Assembly: GCA_002789915.1 (NCBI GenBank) | Contig: PFUD01000136.1 | Location: forward strand, 1-58,533 | Origin: Comamonadaceae bacterium CG_4_9_14_3_um_filter_60_33 | GTDB taxonomy: Bacteria > Pseudomonadota > Gammaproteobacteria > Burkholderiales > Burkholderiaceae_C | Direction: 5' to 3' | DNA: 58,533 bases | In this document: positions 1 to 7,137 of the stretch, piece after piece | Layout: every line of letters starts with the position of its first letter | Numbering within the stretch: the first letter of the stretch is position 1 | Position numbers and translations under genes: made by a program | The notes under the pieces: generated by a model | Database searches by the model: none | The model's input: only the letters and a program-made list of their open reading frames with translations | Told to the model about the DNA's origin: nothing

Positions 1-79
1 CACCACCTATTGGGGCGGCGTTTACCTGTTTCCCGCAACGCCGCGCACGCTGCGCGCCAGCGTCACGGTGGACTTTTAG
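1..79 (+). CDS. TonB-dependent receptor, C-terminal end (partial)
   Basis: Only the last 25 codons are in the window, read from base 2 to a TAG at 77-79. The peptide ends RTLRASVTVDF. A closing amphipathic beta strand with a terminal Phe is what outer-membrane beta barrels, especially TonB-dependent receptors, carry for BAM recognition. No plug domain or TonB box is visible because the 5' part lies outside the window, so the family call rests on this short tail. Another outer-membrane barrel remains possible. Confidence 0.5.
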   Translation, partial: TTYWGGVYLFPATPRTLRASVTVDF

Positions 80-241
80 CCCATACGTGATGCTATTTTT
101 GGGTTACGGGCTGTTGGCTTAAAAGTTTTTGGGCCTGCATTTCCAATGCCCATCAGAAAGGGGCGATCATTGGTTGGCTGGCGTCAGCGCAAAGGTCAAA
201 GAATTCCTGACCGTGGCCAACACTTGATGTGTTCGTCAACA

Positions 242-313
242 TTACAGGGTCGGTTTGCTCCTGATTTGAAGCGACTCAGCAATGCATCGCTCAAAGGCAA
301 GATTTTTTCCCTC
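242..313 (-). pseudogene. Remnant: 3' tail of a paralogue of the small gene at 5362-5688
   Basis: On the minus strand this stretch reads EGKNLAFERCIAESLQIRSKP and then a TAA at 244-242. The intact gene at 5362-5688 reads KKLAFERCMDESFQTSSKP at its C-terminus, so about 20 codons align without gaps, with LAFERC and the codons around it nearly unchanged in DNA. Nothing matching the membrane-spanning N-terminus lies to the right; the match stops near base 313. It is a truncated copy without a start. Confidence 0.75.
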
Positions 314-323
314 CGATAACCCC

Positions 324-401
324 CGCGTGGGCACCTTACGGACGCAATCTGAAGACGTGGGCAAAGCCCTACCTGTCAGGCGCGCCATAGGGTTTACCTG
401 A
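324..401 (+). pseudogene. Remnant: 3' tail of a paralogue of the Lon-like AAA gene at 9627-10676
   Basis: The last 57 bases (345-401, ending in TGA) align without a gap to 10620-10676, the end of the AAA+ gene, with about eight mismatches. The peptide is EDVGKALPVRRAIGFT against EDVGEAPAVRRAIGFT. A weaker in-frame match reaches left to about 324 (RVGTLRTQ against RSSILRLQ). The rest of the gene is missing. The remnant starts about ten bases after the neighbouring remnant ends, which fits one deletion joining two gene interiors. Confidence 0.8.
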
Positions 402-469
402 GTTGCCACAGCCTCTGAATGTCAAAAGTGATCGATATACTCAACGGAATCAATAATACAAATCAATGA

Positions 470-483
470 GCAAAAGCTTTTGC
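470..483. promoter_or_regulatory. Perfect 14-base palindrome upstream of the 552 operon
   Basis: GCAAAAGCTTTTGC is fully self-complementary and lies about 70 bases before the start at 552, between the gene scars and the first gene of the accessory locus. It has no T-run, so it fits an operator better than a terminator. No known regulator is matched. Confidence 0.3.
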
Positions 484-551
484 CAAGCACGCATCTTTGG
501 TAACACTTCAGTTTGCTCTGAAGCCGATGACAGCATTGTTTAAAAAAATCT

Positions 552-1757
552 ATGCTACCTGAAAACGGGTTTTCCCCTGAGCCAATGGCTATTGCCTACG
601 CGACCGCTTCCGTCTTTTTGTGCATCCTGGTTTACAAGGCCAAGTCTCTGCTCAGCTACGCATGGGATGCCCCAGGCATGAACGAGCCTGTGGGCAGCGG
701 CAGGATCCGACAGGTTGATCCAGATGACGGGCCTGCCCGTGGCGCAGCCGTGGCGGCGGGCAATGTCATGAACAGTATGACGCCTGGTGGTGGCGCGTCC
801 CTGATGGTGTTGGTTTTTTTCATCTTCGGCGCTTTTGTTGGCGCGGCTGCGTTGCCTGCGGCCTTTGGCATCATGGGAACCGTCACCACGGTTAACTTGC
901 TCTTGCTCCTTGTCGGGGGTATTGCCTGGGCTCTGATGCTGGGCCGCCTGACCGCGACCCTGGTGAGCCTGGCCTTTAGCTTGGTGATTTTGGGTCTGGT
1001 CGTTGGTGTTCTGTTGTTTGCACTGAACTTTGTAGTGACCTTTGCCCGTGGGGGCAATGACTTCTTCATGGACAGTGCCATGAACAAGTTCAGAGAGACG
1101 CAAACAGCGCTGAATGCTTATACAAGAGGCGATAACAGCACTTGGTATGGTGCGTATGAATATCGGGTGGGCTTCAATGTATGCTCCGTGTTTGCAGGTC
1201 TTAAAAGTTACGGCAACATAGATCGGGTTCGCTCTGAGTGTGACCAGGGTTGGGTTGCCAGGCAACAGCAAAAGGCAGTCCAGGCGCAAAAGAATCAGTT
1301 AAAGAAAGACAAAGAAGACGACCTGGCACTCAAGGAGCACGACGCCACACTCGAACACCTAGCTGTGGGTATGCCGATTAACAAGGTACCCCCGTACTGG
1401 AAAAGCATGACAGGAAGCTGGTCCGGCATGCGCCAATGCAAAGACGGGCTCACCGGCGTGCGGCTTATTCTGGTGGGCGACAACAAGACAGCAAGCGGCG
1501 TGCTGCAATTTTTCCCCTACCCCTTGAAACGCGGCCGTGCCGACCAGTACGGTGCATTCCACGTGACCGCTACACAAGACGGTAATGACGTGAAGACCCA
1601 CGCTGGCACCTGGATTCAGCAGCCGAAAGGCCAGTCGAGCTTCGATCTCAACTTGGCGCTGATCAGTGCCTTCATACCCGGCTTGGTGGAAGGCGCCGCT
1701 TCGCGAGACTCTTGCCGTAAGCTTGATCTGCGGGCGCGGGTCAAGGTTGAGAAATAA
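552..1757 (+). CDS. Polytopic inner-membrane protein of unknown function
   Basis: I do not recognise this 401-residue protein. One hydrophobic segment lies near residues 12-32. Three more follow a Gly/Ala-rich linker at about 83-104, 108-130 and 135-163. The C-terminal half is soluble, begins with a charged, Gln/Lys-rich, probably coiled-coil stretch (about 230-265) and ends in a mixed alpha/beta region with scattered cysteines. The stop lies only three bases before the GTG of the CHASE2 gene, so the two are surely co-transcribed, and it heads a run of four genes to 5319. The start has only a weak ribosome site. It may form a membrane complex with the CHASE2 protein; that is inference from position. 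Confidence 0.75.
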   Translation: MLPENGFSPEPMAIAYATASVFLCILVYKAKSLLSYAWDAPGMNEPVGSGRIRQVDPDDGPARGAAVAAGNVMNSMTPGGGASLMVLVFFIFGAFVGAAALPAAFGIMGTVTTVNLLLLLVGGIAWALMLGRLTATLVSLAFSLVILGLVVGVLLFALNFVVTFARGGNDFFMDSAMNKFRETQTALNAYTRGDNSTWYGAYEYRVGFNVCSVFAGLKSYGNIDRVRSECDQGWVARQQQKAVQAQKNQLKKDKEDDLALKEHDATLEHLAVGMPINKVPPYWKSMTGSWSGMRQCKDGLTGVRLILVGDNKTASGVLQFFPYPLKRGRADQYGAFHVTATQDGNDVKTHAGTWIQQPKGQSSFDLNLALISAFIPGLVEGAASRDSCRKLDLRARVKVEK

Positions 1758-1760
1758 CGC

Positions 1761-3305
1761 GTGCTTGCAATGATGCCGTCGCATCACCCCTTGCCCGATT
1801 GGCGTGTGAACTGGCGTGTGAATTTGCGCGCGGGTAGCGTGAAATTGATCATCCTGATTGTTGTGTCATTCATCATGCTTTGGCTGGGCGACAAGCTCGA
1901 CGCCAGAGGCATGGTTGTGACACGTTTCTTTGCTCGTCTGCAGGCGCCCTTGACAGCACAGTTCAACTACCCGCCTCAGGTGCGCGACCAAATCACGGTG
2001 GTGATGTATGACCAGGAATTTCTCCAGGCCAGCCAAAGTGCCTGGCCCATCAGCTACCAGGATCATGCGGACGCCTTGTTGCGCCTTGTTTCGGACCCCA
2101 ATGCCCGCCCCAAGGCAATCATGCTGGACATCACCTTTGGCCAGGAGCGCAACGACCCCACGGTGTCAACCCTGCTGCAGGCACTTTGCAGCATTCAAAA
2201 TGATTACAAAGTTCCTGTCTTCCTGGCAGCTTTGCCTTCGCCAAAAGACGGTCAGTTAACGGTCCGGTCTGGCTTGTCTGCTGATCAAACAAAAGGCGAA
2301 AAAATTTGCTTTACCCTTGTCGGCGTGGACTATGTGCCGGACCCGTTGGATGGCATTGCCTGGTCCTATCAAATGAGTCGCCACCTGACGGACGCAGGTT
2401 GGCAATCGGGGCCGGCAGTGGGCCCAGATTTGCAGCCGACCTACCGCAGCGCGGCGATGGCCATTGCCCAAGATGCAGCGCATCTGGAATTGGGTGAGGA
2501 GACTGTGCCACTGGCACTGATATGGGGACACAACTCAGCAAATCAGGTCGACAAGCCAGAAAGCTTGTCTCGCTGCAGGCCAGGCCAGGCACGTTTGAAA
2601 AACCTCATACCAGGCGTATTGCGTCAAATCTGGGAAGAGCCGCTTCAGCGACCGCTCTGTCCGTACCACCAAACACTATCTATGGCACAGCTGGGTGTTT
2701 TGACAGAAGCAGAGCTTTCGCCCTACCTGGCCGGCAAATATGTTTTTGTGGGTGCCAAGGTACCGGGCTACAACGATTTCGCAGATTCGCCAGTTCATGG
2801 TCTTATCCCTGGCATTTACATGCACGCGATGGCACTGGACAACTTGCTCACCTACCAAGATAAGTACAAGTTAAATGGCGAATGGATGCCACCGTCATTG
2901 GCGCTGGTGTGGCCGGGCTTGTTGGGCATACTCGCCGTTTTTGGGGTTCACCTTGTTGCCCACTCCTTCAAAGGGTTGTCGGCTTTTTCTCGCTTCAATT
3001 TTCCAGGTTGGGGCGCCACGCCAGAGCTATGCCACAAGTGTGATCGAGAGTCGCTTACCGCAGTGCAACGGGTACGGCGTATCTTGATCGAAGCAGCGTT
3101 CTGGCTGACTCAAATCACAATTCAAACCATGGTGGCCATGCTGCTGATCGGTTGGTTACAAGCTTACTTTCGCATAGGCATGCTGCCCGTGGTGGAACTG
3201 GTGGGGATGACACTGGTCACGGAAGGTCTGGAGTTCGTGGAAAAAATCCAAGCATTTTTTCCACTGTCAACTCATAAAAAAATGACCGCGTCTCAAACTC
3301 GTTAG
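1761..3305 (+). CDS. CHASE2-domain membrane sensor without output domain
   Basis: The 514-residue protein has an N-terminal TM segment (about 30-47), then a periplasmic region of about 330 residues typical of CHASE2 sensors: an early ITVVMYDQEF strand, a PKAIMLDITF segment, and the signature GKYVFVGA...DSPVHGLIPGIYMHAMALDNLL. Further hydrophobic segments lie at about 378-400 and 455-485. CHASE2 proteins usually carry a kinase, cyclase or diguanylate cyclase after the TM segments. Here only about 30 residues follow the last one, so a signal would have to pass to a partner. GTG 1761 is chosen because it is tightly coupled to the upstream gene; ATG 1770 and 1773 are alternatives. A Cys pair (CHKCDRES) lies in the loop between the last TM segments. 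Confidence 0.8.
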   Translation: MLAMMPSHHPLPDWRVNWRVNLRAGSVKLIILIVVSFIMLWLGDKLDARGMVVTRFFARLQAPLTAQFNYPPQVRDQITVVMYDQEFLQASQSAWPISYQDHADALLRLVSDPNARPKAIMLDITFGQERNDPTVSTLLQALCSIQNDYKVPVFLAALPSPKDGQLTVRSGLSADQTKGEKICFTLVGVDYVPDPLDGIAWSYQMSRHLTDAGWQSGPAVGPDLQPTYRSAAMAIAQDAAHLELGEETVPLALIWGHNSANQVDKPESLSRCRPGQARLKNLIPGVLRQIWEEPLQRPLCPYHQTLSMAQLGVLTEAELSPYLAGKYVFVGAKVPGYNDFADSPVHGLIPGIYMHAMALDNLLTYQDKYKLNGEWMPPSLALVWPGLLGILAVFGVHLVAHSFKGLSAFSRFNFPGWGATPELCHKCDRESLTAVQRVRRILIEAAFWLTQITIQTMVAMLLIGWLQAYFRIGMLPVVELVGMTLVTEGLEFVEKIQAFFPLSTHKKMTASQTR

Positions 3306-3329
3306 TGCTTTAGTACAAAAGGAAAGTCC

Positions 3330-3689
3330 ATGAAGATAAAAATGCCGTTACTGTTTACCATGTTGGGTGTGCCATTTTCGGTCGCCATGGCGCAAGACAA
3401 AGTCGTTGCGCCTAGCCCCAGCAGCCGCACAAGTCTTGACTTGTATGAGCAGCCTGGGGCGACGCAGTCTGCGCGTCAGATCAGCGTGAGTGAAGCCGGT
3501 CTTCCACTGGCTATCCAGGCCACACAAACGGGCTACTACAAAGTAGCCATCGCCGGGCGTGACTACTGGCTGCGTGGCATGCAAGTGCGCGTCCACCGCG
3601 CTACAAATGCAGGGTGCACCACCTCTGTTGTTGCTGCTACAGGTGCCACCATAGCCACACCCGGAGCTGGCAAAGATGCATGCAATTAA
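3330..3689 (+). CDS. Small exported SH3-like protein
   Basis: The 119-residue product starts with a signal peptide (Lys-Ile-Lys, then a hydrophobic core ending VAMA, cleavage before QDK). A stretch of about 60 residues follows with the look of a bacterial SH3-like fold: SLDLYEQPG at its start, GYYKVAIAGRDYWLRG at its end. Such domains bind peptidoglycan or proteins in the periplasm. A purine-rich ribosome site (AAAGGAAAG) precedes ATG 3330. The 3' end overlaps the M48 protease gene by 14 bases, implying translational coupling. The C-terminal tail is low-complexity Ala/Thr with two cysteines. The SH3 call rests on pattern only. Confidence 0.65.
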   Translation: MKIKMPLLFTMLGVPFSVAMAQDKVVAPSPSSRTSLDLYEQPGATQSARQISVSEAGLPLAIQATQTGYYKVAIAGRDYWLRGMQVRVHRATNAGCTTSVVAATGATIATPGAGKDACN

Positions 3690-5319
3690 CCTGTCTGTGC
3701 TTCCTTGGCGCCAAATGCAGTTGGGTGCAATGTCGACCCTGCTGGCTCTGTTGATGGGATGTGAAAGTATTCCCAAAAATCTCAAAGAACTACCGTTGGT
3801 CAATACATTCACAAGTGAGCAACCCAGCCCCAAAGCTGATTTGCCGCCGCCAATAGAGCGCAGTTGGCCTGATTCAAACCAGGATGTCCTCAATCAACGA
3901 GCACGCGGCTTTGGCCTGGTGAATTCGCCAGAATTAGGGCGCTATTTGAATGGCCTTTACGGGCGCATTAAAACGCAGGCCGGCGTGCCAGCTTGGCCTG
4001 GTGGCGTTCATATTTTGGCCAGCGATGCCTTGCAAGCCTACGCCACTGGGGCAGGCAACATTTATGTATCGTTGCCATGGGTGACCGGCGCAGAAAGCGA
4101 AGACGAAATCGTGGCGGTTCTCAGTCACGAGTTTGGTCATATCTATTTGCATTACCACCAGCTTGAGGGGGCGGTCGCTGATGCCGACACTGCTACGGGC
4201 TGGTTGTCTATCGGGGTGGCTATCGCCAACAAGACTGCCAACGCAACGGGTTGGACGCAAGTCGATAGTCTGATGACCGCCTATGGCCTGGGACGTGGGC
4301 TGGTCACAACTGTTTATGGCCGGTCACAGGAAAGTGCCGCTGACTCATTTGGACTGAATGTTTCCTTGAAACTGGGGTACTCCTACGAGCACGGGATGAA
4401 GGTATTTCTGGAACGCATGGCGAGTTGGGAAGAAGTCAACGAGCAGCGTGAGAAAGACAAGAACGAAAAAATCCTTCAATACATGCGCCAACAAGCCAAA
4501 GACAATGCCGCCAAAAAAAGCCCGAAAGCCAACAACGCAGTGAGTCAGTCTCTCAATGAGTTTAGCGGCGAGCTAAGCGGCAACATGGCTTCAGCATTTC
4601 AGCAGGTAATTTTTGACATCAATAATGCTTCAAAGAATGTGCGCGGCGACCATCCTCCCATTGTTGAGCGGATTGATGCGCTCGCCGTTGCGCTGGAGCC
4701 TTTTCCTGAGCTACAGGCTGATCAGGCGGCGGTGGTCAAACCACTAAAAAGCACATTGCAAGCTAAACGCACAGCCGAACTGGTCGCCAACTACGGCTTT
4801 GCCTTCAAGGCAATCAGTGCGCCCAACAGTCCGACAGCCATGCAGTTGGCCCGAAAGTCCACCACCGGCATCACTGCCAAGCATGCAGTACCCCTGTTTG
4901 CGCTGTACACCGTTTTGAACGAACAGCAGCCTGCGGCGAACCGGAAAAAAGTGGATGCCGGCCAGGTGCTTGAAGCCAATTTCTCATCTGAGCCCGACCG
5001 GGCCTGGATCACCTATCAGGAACGCAGCAGCAAACTCAAAGACGTTCGGCAAATTCCAGAGGCCAAGAAAGTCATGGGTATGGGCCTTGCCTATTTCCAG
5101 AATGCCGAGGAGGCTTGGCCCCAGGCAATTCGTTTCTATGGTGAAACGCAGGGCTGGGACGAAGCCAAGCGCTTGGCCCAAAATTGCGGCAAGAACTTTC
5201 GGCGTGTTTCCGTGCGTTGCACTCAGGCCGCCACCAGCCCCGACGAGGCTGCCACCGCTGAACGCAAGAGCAAAGAAAAAGCTGATCAGATAACAAAAAA
5301 ATGGTTCAAAACGCCTTGA
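3676..5319 (+). CDS. M48-family metalloprotease lipoprotein
   Basis: A 547-residue zinc protease of the M48 (BepA/LoiP/Oma1) type. The zinc motif HEFGH is at residues 151-155 and the third ligand is probably Glu219 in ESAADSFG. A hydrophobic N-terminus ends in LLMGC, a lipobox, so it should be anchored in the envelope facing the periplasm. Such proteases clear or process misassembled outer-membrane proteins. A Lys/Gln-rich helical insert (about 245-300) and a C-terminal helical region follow the catalytic domain. ATG 3676 has GGAG nine bases upstream and overlaps the SH3-like gene. It ends the operon that begins at 552 and faces the minus-strand gene at 5362. Confidence 0.88.
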   Translation: MHAINLSVLPWRQMQLGAMSTLLALLMGCESIPKNLKELPLVNTFTSEQPSPKADLPPPIERSWPDSNQDVLNQRARGFGLVNSPELGRYLNGLYGRIKTQAGVPAWPGGVHILASDALQAYATGAGNIYVSLPWVTGAESEDEIVAVLSHEFGHIYLHYHQLEGAVADADTATGWLSIGVAIANKTANATGWTQVDSLMTAYGLGRGLVTTVYGRSQESAADSFGLNVSLKLGYSYEHGMKVFLERMASWEEVNEQREKDKNEKILQYMRQQAKDNAAKKSPKANNAVSQSLNEFSGELSGNMASAFQQVIFDINNASKNVRGDHPPIVERIDALAVALEPFPELQADQAAVVKPLKSTLQAKRTAELVANYGFAFKAISAPNSPTAMQLARKSTTGITAKHAVPLFALYTVLNEQQPAANRKKVDAGQVLEANFSSEPDRAWITYQERSSKLKDVRQIPEAKKVMGMGLAYFQNAEEAWPQAIRFYGETQGWDEAKRLAQNCGKNFRRVSVRCTQAATSPDEAATAERKSKEKADQITKKWFKTP

Positions 5320-5361
5320 TGGGTCGGTGGGGCAGCGCCGCCATCCAACACTGGCGACGAG

Positions 5362-5688
5362 TCAGTCTTGACTGGCGTCTTTGCCAGAAGAGGGGGCGCC
5401 TGGTTTGCTGCTGGTTTGAAACGACTCATCCATGCATCGCTCAAAGGCCAGTTTTTTTTCCTTTCGAAAATTCCTCTTTTCACCGGCGGCAATGACCGCT
5501 GATCGTTCACAGCGCACAGTGACACTCTCGGCAGATGAGGCAGGACGGACGAGGTAGAGCGAAATACCGCCAACTATAAAGACAGTAAAAAGTACCATCG
5601 TAAACGCGTCAGGTCGCGAATTGCCCTGAGAGCGTCCAGGTTCCTCCAGGCTTGCGTCGGATGCTGTGGTGGTGCTGTCGTTTTTCAA
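5362..5688 (-). CDS. Small single-pass membrane protein
   Basis: An unrecognised 108-residue protein: a polar N-terminus, one hydrophobic segment (about 30-48), then a basic, probably periplasmic domain containing VTVRCERSAV and KKLAFERCM, whose two Cys could pair. Start is TTG at 5688, supported by TAGGAG at 5700-5695 with normal spacing. A second, truncated copy of its C-terminus survives at 242-313, which argues that this is a real gene. It is the only minus-strand gene in the accessory locus and diverges from the sigma-factor operon. A long hairpin sits in its leader (5709-5758). Confidence 0.65.
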   Translation of the reverse strand: MKNDSTTTASDASLEEPGRSQGNSRPDAFTMVLFTVFIVGGISLYLVRPASSAESVTVRCERSAVIAAGEKRNFRKEKKLAFERCMDESFQTSSKPGAPSSGKDASQD

Positions 5689-5708
5689 AAAGAACTCCTA
5701 AAGGTTAG

Positions 5709-5758
5709 GGTGTTAACTGTTGTCGCCGCCAGCGTTCTGCGCTGGCTTGGTCAACACC
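5709..5758. promoter_or_regulatory. Two-part hairpin between the small gene and the sigma operon
   Basis: An outer stem GGTGTT (5709-5714) pairs with AACACC (5753-5758), and an inner stem GCCAGCG (5728-5734) pairs with CGCTGGC (5740-5746). It lies in the 167-base divergent region, eight bases before the ribosome site of the minus-strand gene, so it would fold in that gene's 5' leader. There is no T-run. It could be a leader regulatory structure or an operator shared by both directions. Confidence 0.4.
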
Positions 5759-5873
5759 TATCCTTTAGTCGGAGACTTCATAAAAACGGTTCATTTCGTG
5801 TCAGTTTTTGTGTCGCCCTTCCCCTTTCATCACTGCAAATTAGGTCCATCTTGAATTGGGTGGTCGTTACAGT

Positions 5874-6467
5874 ATGATTTCCACAATGCAAGACCTTTCA
5901 AACGTTGAAGTCATAGCGCTTCTGAACCAAAGCGCCAGTGGCAACGACAAAGCTGCAACACAGCTTTATCAGCACTATTTCCCCACTTTGTATGCTTATG
6001 TCAGACACCAACTTGCCGACTCACAAGCCGCAGAAGACGTCACCCAAGAAGTCTTTGTGGCGGTTTTTCATAGACCGCAATCGTTCGCGGGCAAAGCGAA
6101 GTTTTTGACTTGGCTGTGTGGCATGGCCAAAAACAAGTGCGCGGACTGGTGGCGCAAAAACCGTAGCCAATTGGAGCTTGATTCGGTGATTGAAATCGAT
6201 CAAGTCGAATCGATCGACCCCAACTGGGACCTTGTGGTAAATCTGGAGGCCAAACAAGACAGCGATGCCATGCGCACCTGTGTTGACAAACTGTCCCCCG
6301 AGCACAGGGAAGCCATCTTTTGGGTCTATTTTCAGGAGCAGGGGCTCGATGCCGTGGCACAACATCTTGATTGCCCGGTTGGCACTGTGAAGTCCAGATT
6401 GTTCAACGCCAGAAAAAAGCTGCACGATTGCATGTCGCGCTGGCTGTCAGGAGGGCGATATGCCTGA
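5874..6467 (+). CDS. ECF-type RNA polymerase sigma factor
   Basis: The product of 197 residues has the two ECF domains. Region 2 is at about 20-85 (AATQLYQHYFPTLYAYV, AAEDVTQEVFVAVF, FLTWLCGMAKNKCADWWR). Region 4 is at about 135-190 (LSPEHREAIFWVYFQEQ, then the helix-turn-helix with VGTVKSRLFNARKKL). The region between is only a linker, as in ECF factors. An in-frame TTG at 5856 is possible, but ATG 5874 fits the family start better; ATG 5886 is another option. It overlaps the anti-sigma gene by eight bases. ECF factors often control their own operon, so its targets may include the caspase gene; no matched promoter pair was found to prove this. Confidence 0.9.
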   Translation: MISTMQDLSNVEVIALLNQSASGNDKAATQLYQHYFPTLYAYVRHQLADSQAAEDVTQEVFVAVFHRPQSFAGKAKFLTWLCGMAKNKCADWWRKNRSQLELDSVIEIDQVESIDPNWDLVVNLEAKQDSDAMRTCVDKLSPEHREAIFWVYFQEQGLDAVAQHLDCPVGTVKSRLFNARKKLHDCMSRWLSGGRYA

Positions 6468-7137
6468 GACCAATGCTGAGCGCCAACGGTTTGCCCAACT
6501 ACTACCGTTTTACGTCAATCAAACGCTAGCCACTCCTGAAAGTGAATGGATAGAGGCTTACCTGAGCAGTCACCCGGAAGCGCAACACCAGCTCAAGTTT
6601 GAACAGCTTTTGCATGAGACCACGCAGCAAACCGTATCCAGCGTGCCGCAAGCCGAACGAATCGCCAAGCTGCTGGAGGCGTTACATCAGTCCCGGCCTA
6701 AACCAGCCTGGTACACGCGCTGGCTGGGCATCGACCTCGGAAAACCGGGGTCAGCCAAGGGCTACCGGGTTTCGCTTGGCGCCCCGGCGTTTGCCGCAAT
6801 GCTGCTGGTGATTTTTGGACAGACGCTTTGGCTGGGCATCACGTCAACCGACACTGGGTCTGAGCGCGCGGCTTATCGCAGTGCGGGCGTCCCTTGTCAG
6901 CCGGCTGCGATGCTACGTGTTACTTTCAAGCCGAATGCAAAAAATGCCGACATGATGCTGCTGTTGCGCTCGGTTGCAGCCACTGTTGCCGCCGGCCCCA
7001 GCGAAACGGGTGATCTCTGGCTGTTGCTGCCCCAAGGCGCATCTGCAGAAAAAGTATTGGCTGAACTGCGCAGCAACCCTCTCATTGAAGACGCCATGCA
7101 GATCGATCCACCGAAGCAAACGCCTGACTGCAAGTGA
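6460..7137 (+). CDS. Membrane anti-sigma factor
   Basis: A 225-residue protein with a cytoplasmic N-terminus that looks like an anti-sigma domain (FYVNQTLATPESEWIEAYL), one TM segment (about 110-127) and a periplasmic C-terminus. No zinc-binding HxxxCxxC motif is present, so it belongs to the zinc-free type. The periplasmic part (LRVTFKPNA, LLRSVAATVAAGPSETGDLWLLLP) resembles the small ferredoxin-like sensor domains found in other proteobacterial anti-sigma factors. Overlaps at both ends with the sigma and caspase genes mean the three are translated together. Release of the sigma factor by proteolysis after an envelope signal is the usual mechanism of the class, not something seen here. Confidence 0.8.
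   Translation: MPETNAERQRFAQLLPFYVNQTLATPESEWIEAYLSSHPEAQHQLKFEQLLHETTQQTVSSVPQAERIAKLLEALHQSRPKPAWYTRWLGIDLGKPGSAKGYRVSLGAPAFAAMLLVIFGQTLWLGITSTDTGSERAAYRSAGVPCQPAAMLRVTFKPNAKNADMMLLLRSVAATVAAGPSETGDLWLLLPQGASAEKVLAELRSNPLIEDAMQIDPPKQTPDCK

Larger units (their letters stand above)
80..551. other. Intergenic stretch with gene scars
   Basis: No intact gene is seen in these 472 bases. The middle holds two adjacent gene remnants (242-313 minus and 324-401 plus, listed separately). The right part is AT-rich and probably carries the promoter of the gene at 552. It contains a perfect 14-base palindrome GCAAAAGCTTTTGC at 470-483 and a six-base-pair hairpin cttcag/ctgaag at 506-523. I could not pick a convincing -35/-10 pair. 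Confidence 0.6.

Noticed and set aside
470-483. Rho-independent terminator before the 552 gene
   Set aside because: The palindrome has no T-run and no loop, and it lies far from the upstream stop; an operator is likelier.
656-1087. Long minus-strand open frame opposite the 552 gene
   Set aside because: Low-complexity Lys/Pro/Thr composition, no ribosome site, and it lies fully opposite a gene with clear membrane segments.
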